Shown: positions 51,646-60,103, counted from the stretch's first letter. The stretch is 64,000 bases of DNA from DUPQ01 sp964563155 (GCA_964563155.1 CAZLVL010000001.1:1-64000); one strand, 5' to 3'. Translations and numbers: made by a program. The notes: generated from the letters alone by a model not told the origin.

Positions 51646-52469
51646 CTTGCATATTCACCTGCCTTTTTTAATACTTCTTCTTTATTTACATAGGTCATAC
51701 TAGTGTGTTCATATTGAGCTGCTTTAAAATAGAGATTCTTAGCCAATTCAATTTGACCGTCCTCTTCATATACTTTTGCACAATAGTAATAAGCATCTTG
51801 AGAAAAAGGTCTCATCTTCTTTTTCCCTTTTATTAACTTATCTGCTGCAGATAAGGCTTTCTCCTTATCCTTATTTATACTGTGAATTATGAGCAAATTC
51901 TCAACAGCTACTGGATTAGAATTTAAATACTCATATCCTTTAATGGCTGCTTGTTTGGCTTTTTCCATATTCCCTGAAAATATACAGAGCTTGGCATATA
52001 TATTATAGTACCACTGGTTTCTCATGGTCTCTTGCACCCCTTCTACTTGAGAAAGAGCACCAAAGAGGTTTCTGCTTTTTTTCCACATTATGACAGCCTT
52101 GCATAATATTATTGAGGTAGTAGTCCTATCTGTTAGCTTCATACTTTCTAGATCCCTTATAACCTCTTCAGCTTGGTCATATTCAGATAGGAGTATAAGA
52201 AGGTAAGCATAAGAGGCTACAACAGGACCCTCTTTTACCTTAGCCTTGTAGGCTTTAGCATAATATCTTTTTGCCTTCTCTAGATTTCCTTTTGCATAGT
52301 TCTTGATTGCAATATAGGAGTATATTTTGGATAAATCTGCTATTACTCTATATATAAAATATGCTATACCTAATACTAGAGCTTCCAGGGTAGAATCAAA
52401 TATTATCAAACCGATAATAAATATGGGAACTAGCCAATTAATTGCCTTAAAAACCGCTTTATTTTTCAT
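51642..52469 (-). CDS. TPR-repeat membrane-anchored protein
   Basis: This protein of 275 residues starts at 52469 (MKNKAVFKAI), 7 nt after GGAAG. A hydrophobic N-terminal hairpin (about 8-45) is followed by tetratricopeptide-like helical repeats to the C-terminus (NLEKAKRYYAKAYKAK, SGNMEKAKQAAIKGYEYL, EDGQIELAKNLYFKAAQYEH). TPR proteins are scaffolds for protein-protein contacts. It is coupled to the YitT gene. The partner is unknown. Confidence 0.82.
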   Translation of the reverse strand: MKNKAVFKAINWLVPIFIIGLIIFDSTLEALVLGIAYFIYRVIADLSKIYSYIAIKNYAKGNLEKAKRYYAKAYKAKVKEGPVVASYAYLLILLSEYDQAEEVIRDLESMKLTDRTTTSIILCKAVIMWKKSRNLFGALSQVEGVQETMRNQWYYNIYAKLCIFSGNMEKAKQAAIKGYEYLNSNPVAVENLLIIHSINKDKEKALSAADKLIKGKKKMRPFSQDAYYYCAKVYEEDGQIELAKNLYFKAAQYEHTSMTYVNKEEVLKKAGEYAR

Positions 52470-52489
52470 ACTTATACTTCCGCCCTTCA

Positions 52490-52519
52490 ATTATACAACT
52501 AACATTATCTCTTATTCAA
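52490..52519 (-). promoter_or_regulatory. promoter of the TPR-YitT operon
   Basis: On the minus strand, TTGAAT (52514-52519), 18 bp and TATAAT (52490-52495). Confidence 0.5.
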
Positions 52520-52563
52520 TAAGGAGTGACAAGACGTTTTATTGGACAGTAAAAAACTTACTA

Positions 52564-52592
52564 TTGAAACATATGTTCTTTTATTGTATACT
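52564..52592 (+). promoter_or_regulatory. orphan promoter in the TPR/serine dehydratase gap
   Basis: On the plus strand, TTGAAA (52564-52569), 17 bp and TATACT (52587-52592). The next element is a terminator only about 50 bp on, so it would make a very short transcript. Confidence 0.55.
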
Positions 52593-52598
52593 AACCTT

Positions 52599-52665
52599 AG
52601 TTCTTGACTCTTTTGTGTCAATAAAAAACTTTAGCAAGAAAAATCCGCTCCTTCGGATTTTTTCT
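52599..52665 (+). ncRNA. candidate short terminated RNA or attenuated leader
   Basis: A predicted start near 52599 and the terminator at 52638-52665 give an RNA of about 65 nt without an open frame. It contains an inverted repeat TTGAC ... GTCAA. It may be a small RNA or a leader whose read-through would feed the serine dehydratase gene. No known RNA family is recognised. Confidence 0.3.
52638..52665 (+). terminator. intrinsic terminator with no gene in front of it
   Basis: An AAAAATCCG/CGGATTTTT stem with a 6-nt loop, and A/T runs on both sides. It lies in a divergent intergenic region of about 315 bp, so it ends no annotated gene on either strand. The rest of the gap holds only the promoters listed. 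Confidence 0.8.
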
Positions 52666-52748
52666 TTATCCACTTTTTTATATAAAAAACACCTATCTAT
52701 AAATATTTATACTTCTTTTTCCCAGTCCTTAATAACATCTTGTACTGA

Positions 52749-52776
52749 TTGTATTTTTAAAAAAATACTGTATGAT
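52749..52776 (+). promoter_or_regulatory. promoter of the L-serine dehydratase gene
   Basis: On the plus strand, TTGTAT (52749-52754), 16 bp and TATGAT (52771-52776), about 30 bp before the ATG. SD AAAGGG follows. Confidence 0.6.
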
Positions 52777-52805
52777 ATATACAGCAAGCATAAAGGGTGT
52801 AATTT

Positions 52806-54047
52806 ATGAAATCATTAAGAGAATTATACAAAATAGGAAGAGGCCCCTCAAGCTCCCACACTATGGGACCGGACATTGCAGCAACAAGGTTTTCCACAGC
52901 TCATCCTGATGCAGATTCCTTCCATGTGGTCCTCTATGGTTCTTTAGCAAAAACAGGCGTTGGTCATCTTACAGACAGAGCAATAAAAGAAGCCTTTTAT
53001 CCCAAACCAGTTCAAATTATATTAGATTACGAAACAACAGACATTCCCCATCCTAACACAATGGATTTTTCTGCATTGAAAAACAATACAGTTATAGACA
53101 AGTGGAGAATCTTAAGTGTAGGTGGAGGAAGTATTCAAATTGAAGGAAGACCTTGTATGGACTCTCCTGATGTTTATAAAGAAAAGAACTTCAATGAAAT
53201 AATGGACTATTGTAAAGAGCGTAATATGCACCTTTATGATTATGTCTTAGAAGCAGAAGGTCCAGAAATATATGAGTTTTTAGACACCGTATGGCATCAT
53301 ATGAAAAAGAGTATTTCCGAAGGCCTAAAAGCAGACGGTATACTTGAAGGTGGTATACATCTAGCAAGAAAGGCCAAATATCTTTTTAACCAAAGACATA
53401 TGGATGAAAGTGCTTCAACCAAGGAAAACAGAATAGTTTGCTCTTATGCCTATGCAGTATCAGAGCAAAATGCCTCAGGGGGCACCGTTGTAACAGCACC
53501 TACTTGCGGAGCTAGTGGTGTATTACCTGCTGTTTTAAAGTATATGCAAGAAAAAAATGGATATTCAGACCATGAAATGATTAGAGCTTTAGCAACCGCT
53601 GGAGTTATTGGCAATGTTATTAAAACCAATGCATCTATATCAGGAGCTGAATGTGGTTGCCAAGCAGAAATTGGAACAGCCTGTTCTATGGCTTCTGCAG
53701 CCTTAGCTGAACTCTTTGATATGGACCTAGACCAAGTAGAATATGCAGCTGAAGTGGCCATGGAGCATCACTTAGGCTTAACTTGTGATCCTGTTCTAGG
53801 ACTGGTTCAAATACCCTGTATTGAAAGAAATGCTGTAGCTGCCATGAGAGCGATTAACTCAGTAAGTTTGGCTAACTTCTTAACTCATACAAGAAAAATT
53901 TCCTTTGATATGGTTGTAGAGACCATGTATGAAACAGGAAAAGACCTCTTTAGCAAATACAAGGAAACCTCAGAAGGAGGACTTGCTATTAAGTATTTGA
54001 AAATGGCAAAAGCTACTACTCCTCCAGATGAAGAAGAGGCCCTTTAG
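52806..54047 (+). CDS. sdaA: L-serine ammonia-lyase, iron-sulfur, single chain
   Basis: This 413-residue enzyme deaminates L-serine to pyruvate and ammonia. The beta domain (about 1-150; GRGPSSSHTMGPDIAA) is fused to the alpha domain (about 160-405), as in E. coli SdaA. Cluster ligands by spacing are Cys285 (GCQ), Cys327 (LTCDPV) and Cys338 (IPCIERN). GTVVTAPTCGASGVLPAV and ETMYETGKDLFSKYKETS are family signatures. It ends in an acidic tail (PPDEEEAL) and lacks the C-terminal Cys seen in some type II enzymes. Oxygen-sensitive clusters fit an anaerobe. Confidence 0.95.
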   Translation: MKSLRELYKIGRGPSSSHTMGPDIAATRFSTAHPDADSFHVVLYGSLAKTGVGHLTDRAIKEAFYPKPVQIILDYETTDIPHPNTMDFSALKNNTVIDKWRILSVGGGSIQIEGRPCMDSPDVYKEKNFNEIMDYCKERNMHLYDYVLEAEGPEIYEFLDTVWHHMKKSISEGLKADGILEGGIHLARKAKYLFNQRHMDESASTKENRIVCSYAYAVSEQNASGGTVVTAPTCGASGVLPAVLKYMQEKNGYSDHEMIRALATAGVIGNVIKTNASISGAECGCQAEIGTACSMASAALAELFDMDLDQVEYAAEVAMEHHLGLTCDPVLGLVQIPCIERNAVAAMRAINSVSLANFLTHTRKISFDMVVETMYETGKDLFSKYKETSEGGLAIKYLKMAKATTPPDEEEAL

Positions 54048-54076
54048 AGATTTTCTCAAAAAACAAATTATTTATG

Positions 54077-54105
54077 TTGACAAGTTATACACCTTTTAGT
54101 ATACT
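54077..54105 (+). promoter_or_regulatory. promoter of the tRNA-Val/tRNA-Thr operon
   Basis: A consensus TTGACA (54077-54082), 17 bp and TATACT (54100-54105), about 27 bp before tRNA-Val. It is one of the strongest-looking promoters in the window. Confidence 0.85.
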
Positions 54106-54131
54106 TCAAAATGCTGTTACACCAACCGTAT

Positions 54132-54207
54132 GGGAGCATAGCTCAGCTGGGAGAGCATCTGCCTTACAAGCAGGAGGTCATAGGTTCGAGCCCTATTGCT
54201 CCCACCA
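54132..54207 (+). tRNA. tRNA-Val (anticodon TAC)
   Basis: Acceptor GGGAGCA/TGCTCCC, D-stem GCTC/GAGC, anticodon loop CTTACAA, T-arm ATAGG-TTCGAGC-CCTAT, discriminator A and encoded CCA (54205-54207). The cloverleaf is complete. It is 4 nt upstream of tRNA-Thr in one operon. Confidence 0.97.
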
Positions 54208-54211
54208 CGAT

Positions 54212-54287
54212 GCTGGTGTAGCTCAGCTGGTAGAGCAGCTGATTTGTAATCAGCAGGTCAGGGGTTCAAATCCGTTCACCAGCTCCA
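54212..54287 (+). tRNA. tRNA-Thr (anticodon TGT), T-stem mismatch
   Basis: Acceptor GCTGGTG/CACCAGC, D-stem GCTC/GAGC, anticodon stem GCTGA/TCAGC with loop TTTGTAA, discriminator T and encoded CCA. The T-stem AGGGG/CCGTT contains a G-G mismatch (54262 with 54274) where a C would be expected. The tRNA may still fold. Confidence 0.93.
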
Positions 54288-54289
54288 CA

Positions 54290-54314
54290 AACTCTCGTAA
54301 GAGAGTTTTTTTTA
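54290..54314 (+). terminator. terminator of the tRNA operon
   Basis: A perfect stem AACTCTC/GAGAGTT with loop GTAA and a run of eight T, 2 nt past the tRNA-Thr CCA. Confidence 0.95.
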
Positions 54315-54393
54315 TTCCTTATTACTTTTTCAACTTGAATAAAATATAATTAATCCAATAAATAAACAAAATGATATGTTAAGAAAGATAAAT

Positions 54394-54879
54394 ATGAAAA
54401 CCTTGCTTCTTACCGCTTTTGATGGGAAAACAAATTCATCTAGAATATTAATAAACAAGATTATTACTCCAAATAAGCTTATCCTTACAAACAGTTTCAA
54501 AAGATGCGAGAAGCAAATTATTGAGGCTTTGGAAAATCTAAGGCCAGATATTGTGCTTATGTTTGGCCAAAAGCCAAAAACTAAACACTTACATATCGAA
54601 ACCTGTGCTAGAAGGGGTGAAGAGAAACTCTGTACAAGTATGGCTTATCAAGACATTTCCGCAAACTTAAAAAAGAATGAGATAGACCACCTCTTTTCAG
54701 ATAATGCAGGTAATTATTTGTGCAATCATGCCTATTTTTCAGGACTAGATTATATTAAATCAAACATGCTTGGCACTAAAATGATTTTCATTCATGTACC
54801 ATCAATAAATAATTTTTCAGAAATTGATAAACTACAATTATGGCTTCAAGATTATGCAGACCACTTCAAGGATAATTAA
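54394..54879 (+). CDS. short pyroglutamyl-peptidase I-like protein (peptidase C15)
   Basis: This protein of about 161 residues starts at 54394 (MKTLLLTAFD). It resembles pyrrolidone carboxyl peptidase, which removes N-terminal pyroglutamate. A Glu-Cys-His triad can be placed at Glu69 (HIETCARR), Cys110 (GNYLCNHAYFSGL) and His134 (IFIHVPSI). The family is usually 200-215 residues; the conserved N-terminal FxPFGG loop is reduced to FDGKTNSS, and loops before Glu69 are short. It may be a trimmed enzyme or a homologue with another substrate. The SD is weak. The AraC gene is convergent. Confidence 0.72.
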   Translation: MKTLLLTAFDGKTNSSRILINKIITPNKLILTNSFKRCEKQIIEALENLRPDIVLMFGQKPKTKHLHIETCARRGEEKLCTSMAYQDISANLKKNEIDHLFSDNAGNYLCNHAYFSGLDYIKSNMLGTKMIFIHVPSINNFSEIDKLQLWLQDYADHFKDN

Positions 54880-54906
54880 AATATTTTTTTTAAAAAAAGA
54901 AAACTT

Positions 54907-56160
54907 CTATTTACCCTGTTCTTTAATCCAGGCACTAGGAGCTAGACCAGTATGCTTTTTAAAGACCTTGGAATAATGGGCAGCTGAGGAATAAGATAAC
55001 ATACTTGCTATTTCACTTATTCCATATCTTTTACCACTTAGAAAAATTTGAGATTCCATAATTTTAGTTTTGTGGATATAGTCTGTAAGGCTTATTCCTA
55101 CCTCCTTTTTAAATTGTCTGGAAAGATGTTCCTTGCTAATATGAAGATGATTTGCTAGGACATGTAAAGATACATTTGTGGCCAGGTTCCTTCTAATATA
55201 ATTTATACAATTAATAATCAATTCACTGTAGCCCTTTAAGGCATACTTATGTACAGCCTCTGTATAACCAAGGGCAATATCAACTAAGAGTTCTCTCAAA
55301 AGACTTTCTTTGTTTTCTTGTTCTATCCTTATAGCATTGGAATGAGACATATCATGGGCAAAAGTAGTATCCAACCCTCCTTTAATAGCAGCTCTTAAGC
55401 AAAGGGAATTTGATGTAATAGCCAAGTTTTTCATTTCTCTCAAAGGATCAGAGGGATAACGAGGAGGGAGATTCAAAAATCTTGTACCCCTTACCATTAT
55501 ATCTTTTACAAAATTAATATCTCCGTTTTCTACAGCTCTTAAGAGCCTGGCCTCATAAGTATGGTTTTCTAGAACAAAGCTGTTTTCGTCAAAGGCATGC
55601 TCTATCAAAGACTGATCCAAATTAGCCTCTTCCCAATCAAACTCCTTTATTTTAATCTTTTTGCTTTCATTCTCTTCTAGGTAATCACTAAGCACACTTA
55701 ATATTTTTATTAAAGTTTCTTTGTCATAAAAAGGCACAACGCCAATAAAAACCTTTACAAGCTCAAAACTCTTTCCATCTAAGTTCAGGGTATTTGCTAA
55801 AAACCTTAACTCAACTTCATTTATTCTTTTAGTATTAAAAGGGCCAAACAAAATAACTAAATTATCACTATTATCTTTAAAATTCCAAATTGCATAAGTC
55901 AGACCAAAGGGATCTCTTTCTAAGAAAACCTGATTTCTTTCTTCTTCTCTTCCTTCATCTTTTTCTTCATTTTTTTCTTTATCTTTTTCTATTTTCTTTT
56001 TATGCTTTTTCACTAAAGAATTAAAATAAAAATCAGAGACCGTAGGTAAATGTAATATCTTCCAGCTTTTATCAAGTGATGTGTCGAAATGACTAATATG
56101 GAGATTAGTATTTAGTAAGGCAGATAGATTATCACACTTGCTATAGAGATTGTTTAACAT
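54907..56160 (-). CDS. AraC family transcriptional regulator
   Basis: This protein of 417 residues starts at 56160 (MLNNLYSK), where GGACACAGGA precedes the ATG. The C-terminal AraC DNA-binding domain (about 310-415) has two HTH motifs: LHVLANHLHISKEHLSRQFK and YGISEIASMLSYSSAAHYSK. The ending is FKKHTGLAPSAWI. The N-terminal 300 residues form an unrecognised sensor region with a highly charged stretch (KKHKKKIEKDKEKNEEKDEG). It diverges from the GH2-transporter operon and probably activates it through the 21-bp-period repeats in the shared promoter region. Confidence 0.92.
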   Translation of the reverse strand: MLNNLYSKCDNLSALLNTNLHISHFDTSLDKSWKILHLPTVSDFYFNSLVKKHKKKIEKDKEKNEEKDEGREEERNQVFLERDPFGLTYAIWNFKDNSDNLVILFGPFNTKRINEVELRFLANTLNLDGKSFELVKVFIGVVPFYDKETLIKILSVLSDYLEENESKKIKIKEFDWEEANLDQSLIEHAFDENSFVLENHTYEARLLRAVENGDINFVKDIMVRGTRFLNLPPRYPSDPLREMKNLAITSNSLCLRAAIKGGLDTTFAHDMSHSNAIRIEQENKESLLRELLVDIALGYTEAVHKYALKGYSELIINCINYIRRNLATNVSLHVLANHLHISKEHLSRQFKKEVGISLTDYIHKTKIMESQIFLSGKRYGISEIASMLSYSSAAHYSKVFKKHTGLAPSAWIKEQGK

Positions 56161-56173
56161 TCCTGTGTCCTTT

Positions 56174-56208
56174 ATCAATATAATATAATTATACATCAAT
56201 ATAATATA
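56174..56208 (+). promoter_or_regulatory. AraC-type operator, two 14-bp direct repeats
   Basis: ATCAATATAATATA occurs at 56174-56187 and again at 56195-56208, a period of exactly 21 bp (two helical turns), as in AraC half-sites. The second copy ends directly at the -35 position of the GH2 promoter. Confidence 0.7.
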
Positions 56209-56229
56209 TGAACTTGCAAGTTTACACAA
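56201..56229 (-). promoter_or_regulatory. promoter of the AraC regulator with palindrome in the spacer
   Basis: On the minus strand, TTGTGT (56224-56229), 17 bp and TATTAT (56201-56206). The spacer contains a perfect 12-bp palindrome AACTTGCAAGTT (56211-56222). The arrangement suggests autoregulation. Confidence 0.5.
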
Positions 56230-56237
56230 GATATAAT
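56209..56237 (+). promoter_or_regulatory. activator-dependent promoter of the GH2-transporter operon
   Basis: On the plus strand a perfect TATAAT (56232-56237) has a poor -35 (TGAACT, 56209-56214; 17-bp spacer), as expected for AraC-activated transcription. A small hairpin (AACACC/GGTGTT, 56265-56280) lies in the leader. Confidence 0.6.
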
Positions 56238-56315
56238 AAGGGTGAGTAAAAAACTGAATATGAAAACACCTTAGGGTGTTGTAACTTGTTTCAAATTTAT
56301 AAAAGGAGAAAAAAA

Positions 56316-58562
56316 GTGAGAAAAATCGTAAGTTTTAATGACAATTGGGTTTTCATTAAAGAGGACCTAGCTTTTGATAAGCTCAAAAATACTAAGGGTG
56401 AAACTGTTTCACTCCCTCATACTTGGAATGGAATTGATGGCCAAGATGGGAATAATGACTTTTACAGAGGAAGATGTCACTATGTAAAAAATTTCAAAAG
56501 ACCAGAAGGCGAAAGAGTCTTTGTGAAGTTTCATGCAGTAAATTCATCTGCCCAAGTCTTTTTGAACGGAAAGCTTCTTGCCAGCCATGATGGAGGATAT
56601 TCCATCTTTACAGTAGAGTTAACCCAAGATTTATTGGATGAAAATGAGCTGGTAGTTAGTGCAGATAATAGTGCAAATCAACATGTTTATCCACAATTTG
56701 CAGACTTTACCTTTTATGGAGGAATTTACAGAAATGTTGAATTAATATCTCTTTCAAATAGCCACTTCAGCCTAGAAGACCAAGGAAGCTCTGGAATATA
56801 TATTACACCTGTAGTAGATGGCAAAAATGCAAAGGTGAAAATAGAAACACTTATTAGCAATGCTCAAGAGGGTGATTTAATAAGGGTGAGAATTTTAACT
56901 AGTGACAACGAGCTTCTTTTGGAAAAGACACAGAATGTTTCTGATAATGTTTTTAACTTCCTTCTTGAAGATGTAAGACTTTGGAACGGAAGAATAGACC
57001 CTTATTTATATAAGGTAGAAGCTGTTTTGTTTTCCAATCAAAATGAAATTGATAAGGTAGAAACAAAATTTGGTGTTAGAGAGTTTTATGTGGATCCAGA
57101 TAAGGGCTTTTTCTTAAATGGGAAAAGTTATCCTCTAAGAGGGGTTTCAAGACATCAAGACAGGCTAGATGTGGGAAATGCCCTAACATATGAAGATATG
57201 GAAGAAGATATGAGGTTGATACATGAGATGGGAACTAACTATATCCGTCTAGCCCATTATCAGCATGATCAATATTTTTATGACCTTTGTGATGAATATG
57301 GCATGGTTGTCTGGGCTGAGATTCCTTTTATTTCCAGATATTTACCAAAAGCAGATGCAAATGCCTTATCTCAAATGCAAGAGTTAGTAAAACAAAATTA
57401 CAACCATGCCTCTATTCTTTTCTGGGGCCTATCCAATGAGATTAGTATTGGTGGGGAAGTAACTGAGGAACTTTTAGAGATACATAATAAGTTAAATGAT
57501 TTTTGTCATGGCTTTGATCCTGTAAGATTAACAGTTATGGCCAGTGTTAGCATGCTTCCTTCAGACAGTCCAATAAACAATATACCTGACTTAGTTTCAT
57601 ATAATCACTACTTTGGTTGGTATGGTGGACATGTGGATGATAATGCAGTTTGGTTTGATAATTTCCACAAGGACCATCCAACACGCCCTCTTGGTATATC
57701 AGAATATGGCTGTGAAGCTATATTAACTTGGCATACAAGTGACCCTAAAATGGGAGACTATTCTGAAGAGTATCAAGCCTTTTATCATGAAGAGCTTCTT
57801 AAAACCTTTGCAGACCGAGATTACTTATGGTCTACCGCAGTGTGGAACATGTTTGACTTTGGATCTGACATGAGAAATGAAGGCGGAGTTATGGGAAGAA
57901 ATAACAAGGGCCTAGTAACCATAGATAGAAAGATTAAAAAAGACAGTTACTATATTTACAAGGCTTGGTGGTGCAAAGAACCTTTTGTTCATCTTTGTGG
58001 TAGACGCTATTATGACAGAGCTGAAAAACTTACCCAAGTTAAGGTTTATTCCAATCAAGATGAAGTTGAATTACTTGTAAATGGCAAGTCCTTAGGTAAA
58101 AAACAGGGTGCGCATATATTTACTTTTGATGTTCCCTTAAAAAGAGGTCTTAATACTATAGAGGCTAGAAGTGGTCAACTACAAGATGAGATTGAGTTAA
58201 ATAGGGTTAGAAAACCTAATCCAGATTATGAATTACCCTTTGGCGATAGTGAAATAAGTAACTGGTTTGACGAAGATGGGAAAAAGATAACCTTTGAATT
58301 CCCTGAAGGCTACCTATCAGTAAAAGACTCCATAAATGACATAATGAACAACCCAGAAGGCGCACAAGTTATTCAAGCAGCTTTAGATGCCATGGGTCAA
58401 CAACTAGAAGAGTCTGATATGAAAATACCCAAAAGCTTTATGAAAATGATTGGTTCTTTCTCCATAGAAAGACTCTTTGGTATGTCTGGAATGATGGGAA
58501 CAAAGTTACCAAAAGAACTATTGCTTGAACTTAACCAAAAACTAACAAAAATTAAAAAATAA
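56316..58562 (+). CDS. glycoside hydrolase family 2 (beta-galactosidase/beta-glucuronidase type)
   Basis: This protein of 748 residues starts at a GTG (56316), 7 nt after AAGGAG; the longer frame with a TTG start has no SD. The N-terminal jelly-roll covers about 1-150 (VSLPHTWNGIDGQDG). The Ig-like domain covers about 155-265, and the TIM barrel about 270-560. The acid/base is Glu375 (WGLSNEI) and the nucleophile Glu463 (GISEYG). An extra C-terminal region (about 650-748) contains NWFDEDGKKITFEFPEGYLS. No signal peptide is seen, so it acts in the cytoplasm on sugars brought in by the downstream symporter. Specificity (galactoside or glucuronide) is open. Confidence 0.93.
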   Translation: MRKIVSFNDNWVFIKEDLAFDKLKNTKGETVSLPHTWNGIDGQDGNNDFYRGRCHYVKNFKRPEGERVFVKFHAVNSSAQVFLNGKLLASHDGGYSIFTVELTQDLLDENELVVSADNSANQHVYPQFADFTFYGGIYRNVELISLSNSHFSLEDQGSSGIYITPVVDGKNAKVKIETLISNAQEGDLIRVRILTSDNELLLEKTQNVSDNVFNFLLEDVRLWNGRIDPYLYKVEAVLFSNQNEIDKVETKFGVREFYVDPDKGFFLNGKSYPLRGVSRHQDRLDVGNALTYEDMEEDMRLIHEMGTNYIRLAHYQHDQYFYDLCDEYGMVVWAEIPFISRYLPKADANALSQMQELVKQNYNHASILFWGLSNEISIGGEVTEELLEIHNKLNDFCHGFDPVRLTVMASVSMLPSDSPINNIPDLVSYNHYFGWYGGHVDDNAVWFDNFHKDHPTRPLGISEYGCEAILTWHTSDPKMGDYSEEYQAFYHEELLKTFADRDYLWSTAVWNMFDFGSDMRNEGGVMGRNNKGLVTIDRKIKKDSYYIYKAWWCKEPFVHLCGRRYYDRAEKLTQVKVYSNQDEVELLVNGKSLGKKQGAHIFTFDVPLKRGLNTIEARSGQLQDEIELNRVRKPNPDYELPFGDSEISNWFDEDGKKITFEFPEGYLSVKDSINDIMNNPEGAQVIQAALDAMGQQLEESDMKIPKSFMKMIGSFSIERLFGMSGMMGTKLPKELLLELNQKLTKIKK

Positions 58563-58576
58563 ATTTGGAGGACAAG

Positions 58577-60028
58577 ATGAGAACAAAAGAAGCTTCTTTG
58601 AGTGAAAGAGAGTTTCCCCCCTTTGGGATGAAAGACAAGCTAGCTTATGCAGCTGGTGACTTTGGATGTAATATGTCTTTTGCCCTATCTTCTTTCTTAG
58701 CTGTTTTTTATACTCAATACATAGGAATAAGTGCTTCGCTTTTTGCCATACTTCTAATAATTTTAAAAGTTTGGGATGCAATCAATGACCCTATTGTTGG
58801 GGCTGTAATGGACAGCAGTAAAAAAACATATAAAAGAGGAAAGTTTAAAGCATATATTTATGCAGGATCTTATGGACTAATAATTTCTGCAGCCCTCTGC
58901 TTTATTCCCATTCCCAACGCTCCCTTAGCGATTAAGGTAATAGTCTGCATGCTAGGCTATATGGCTTGGGACTTCTTCTATACTGTTGTTAATGTACCTT
59001 ATGGATCTATGGTTTCGGTTATAACTACAGAGCCTGGAGAAAGAGCTCAACTATCTGCATGGAGAAATGTAGGAGCTTTAGTAGCTGGTATGGGAATCGG
59101 TGTAATTCTACCTATGGTAGTCTATGATGCAGACGACAATCTTCTAGGTGGAAGAATGTTCCCAATAGCCCTTATACTAGGAGTTGTAGCTTTCATTGCT
59201 TTTCAATTCCTACTAAGAGGAACTGTTGAAAGAGTAAAACCAGATGAATTATCTGAACAAGATAAACAAGAACAAACAGAGCAATTTAACTATTTTAAAA
59301 CCATAAGCAACTTCCTAAAAAATAGGGGTGCTATGGGTGTTACCTTGGCAATTGTCTCATATTTTCTAGGAACTTATGGGGCACAAACCGCTATTACAGT
59401 AATGTTCCAAAGCTATTTCCACAATGCAGGAATATCTGGCATAGTAATGGTCCTAGGCTATATCCCCATGTTTGCTGTTATGCCCTTTATAGCTAAAATA
59501 GTTAGAAAATGGGGTAAAAAAGAAGCTTCCCAGATTGCTCTTTTATTACCTATTCTTTCTGGTATCTTAATGCTTGTTGTACCAATTCCAGGAAATACCC
59601 AAGGTATGCTCTTATACTTCCTTTTCTCTCTCTTAAATGGCCTAGGCTCATCAATCTTCATGGTTTCTTCCTACGCCATGGTTGCAGATGCCATAGACTA
59701 CAATGAATGGAAAACTGGCAAAAGAGAAGAAGGTACTATCTATGCTCTACACTCCTTTTTCAGAAAAGTAGCCCAAGGTATCGGACCTTCTATTGGACTT
59801 CTCATAATGGAAGCTCTTGGCTATATTGGAACCTTAGGAGCTAATCAATCAGCCCAAACAGCCTTGAATATGCGTTACATGGTAGCAGCTATGTCCTTGT
59901 TTAGTGCAATAATGGCTTGGGCTTGTATAAAGTTTATCTTTAATATTGATAAAGCCACCTTGAGTGAAATGGAAGAAGCTCTAGGTCGTAGTAATTTTGA
60001 ATTAGTTGGAAAGCAAATGGAAGACTAA
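58577..60028 (+). CDS. GPH-family sugar:cation symporter (MFS)
   Basis: This protein of 483 residues starts at 58577 (MRTKEASL), 5 nt after GGAGG. It has about 12 membrane helices. Family signatures are KLAYAAGDFGCNMSF at the start, the loop DPIVGAVMDSSKKTYKRGKFK, VPYGSMVSVITTEPGERAQL and ADAIDYNEWKTGKREEG. GPH symporters take up beta-glycosides, pentosides or hexuronides with Na+ or H+. It is 14 nt from the GH2 gene and ends at a large terminator hairpin, so the two form a dedicated uptake and cleavage operon. Confidence 0.93.
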   Translation: MRTKEASLSEREFPPFGMKDKLAYAAGDFGCNMSFALSSFLAVFYTQYIGISASLFAILLIILKVWDAINDPIVGAVMDSSKKTYKRGKFKAYIYAGSYGLIISAALCFIPIPNAPLAIKVIVCMLGYMAWDFFYTVVNVPYGSMVSVITTEPGERAQLSAWRNVGALVAGMGIGVILPMVVYDADDNLLGGRMFPIALILGVVAFIAFQFLLRGTVERVKPDELSEQDKQEQTEQFNYFKTISNFLKNRGAMGVTLAIVSYFLGTYGAQTAITVMFQSYFHNAGISGIVMVLGYIPMFAVMPFIAKIVRKWGKKEASQIALLLPILSGILMLVVPIPGNTQGMLLYFLFSLLNGLGSSIFMVSSYAMVADAIDYNEWKTGKREEGTIYALHSFFRKVAQGIGPSIGLLIMEALGYIGTLGANQSAQTALNMRYMVAAMSLFSAIMAWACIKFIFNIDKATLSEMEEALGRSNFELVGKQMED

Positions 60029-60051
60029 GAAATTTCCCTATACCCTATTTA

Positions 60052-60103
60052 AAATACCTCCACAGTAGAACCCCAAAGAATGTATATCTACTTGGAGGTA
60101 TTT
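60052..60103 (+). terminator. large terminator hairpin after the sugar symporter
   Basis: AAATACCTCCA and TGGAGGTATTT pair over 11 bp. AGTAGA and TCTACT extend the stem by 6 bp after one bulged C, leaving a 17-nt loop. A TTTCATTTTA stretch follows. Confidence 0.75.

Noticed and set aside
52327..52809. Plus-strand open frame of 160 codons before the serine dehydratase gene
   Set aside because: It overlaps the start of the TPR gene, crosses an intrinsic terminator and three promoters, and looks like low-complexity AT-rich noise.
54074..54349. Plus-strand open frame across the tRNA-Val/tRNA-Thr pair
   Set aside because: Its sequence is tRNA and terminator DNA; both cloverleaves are complete.
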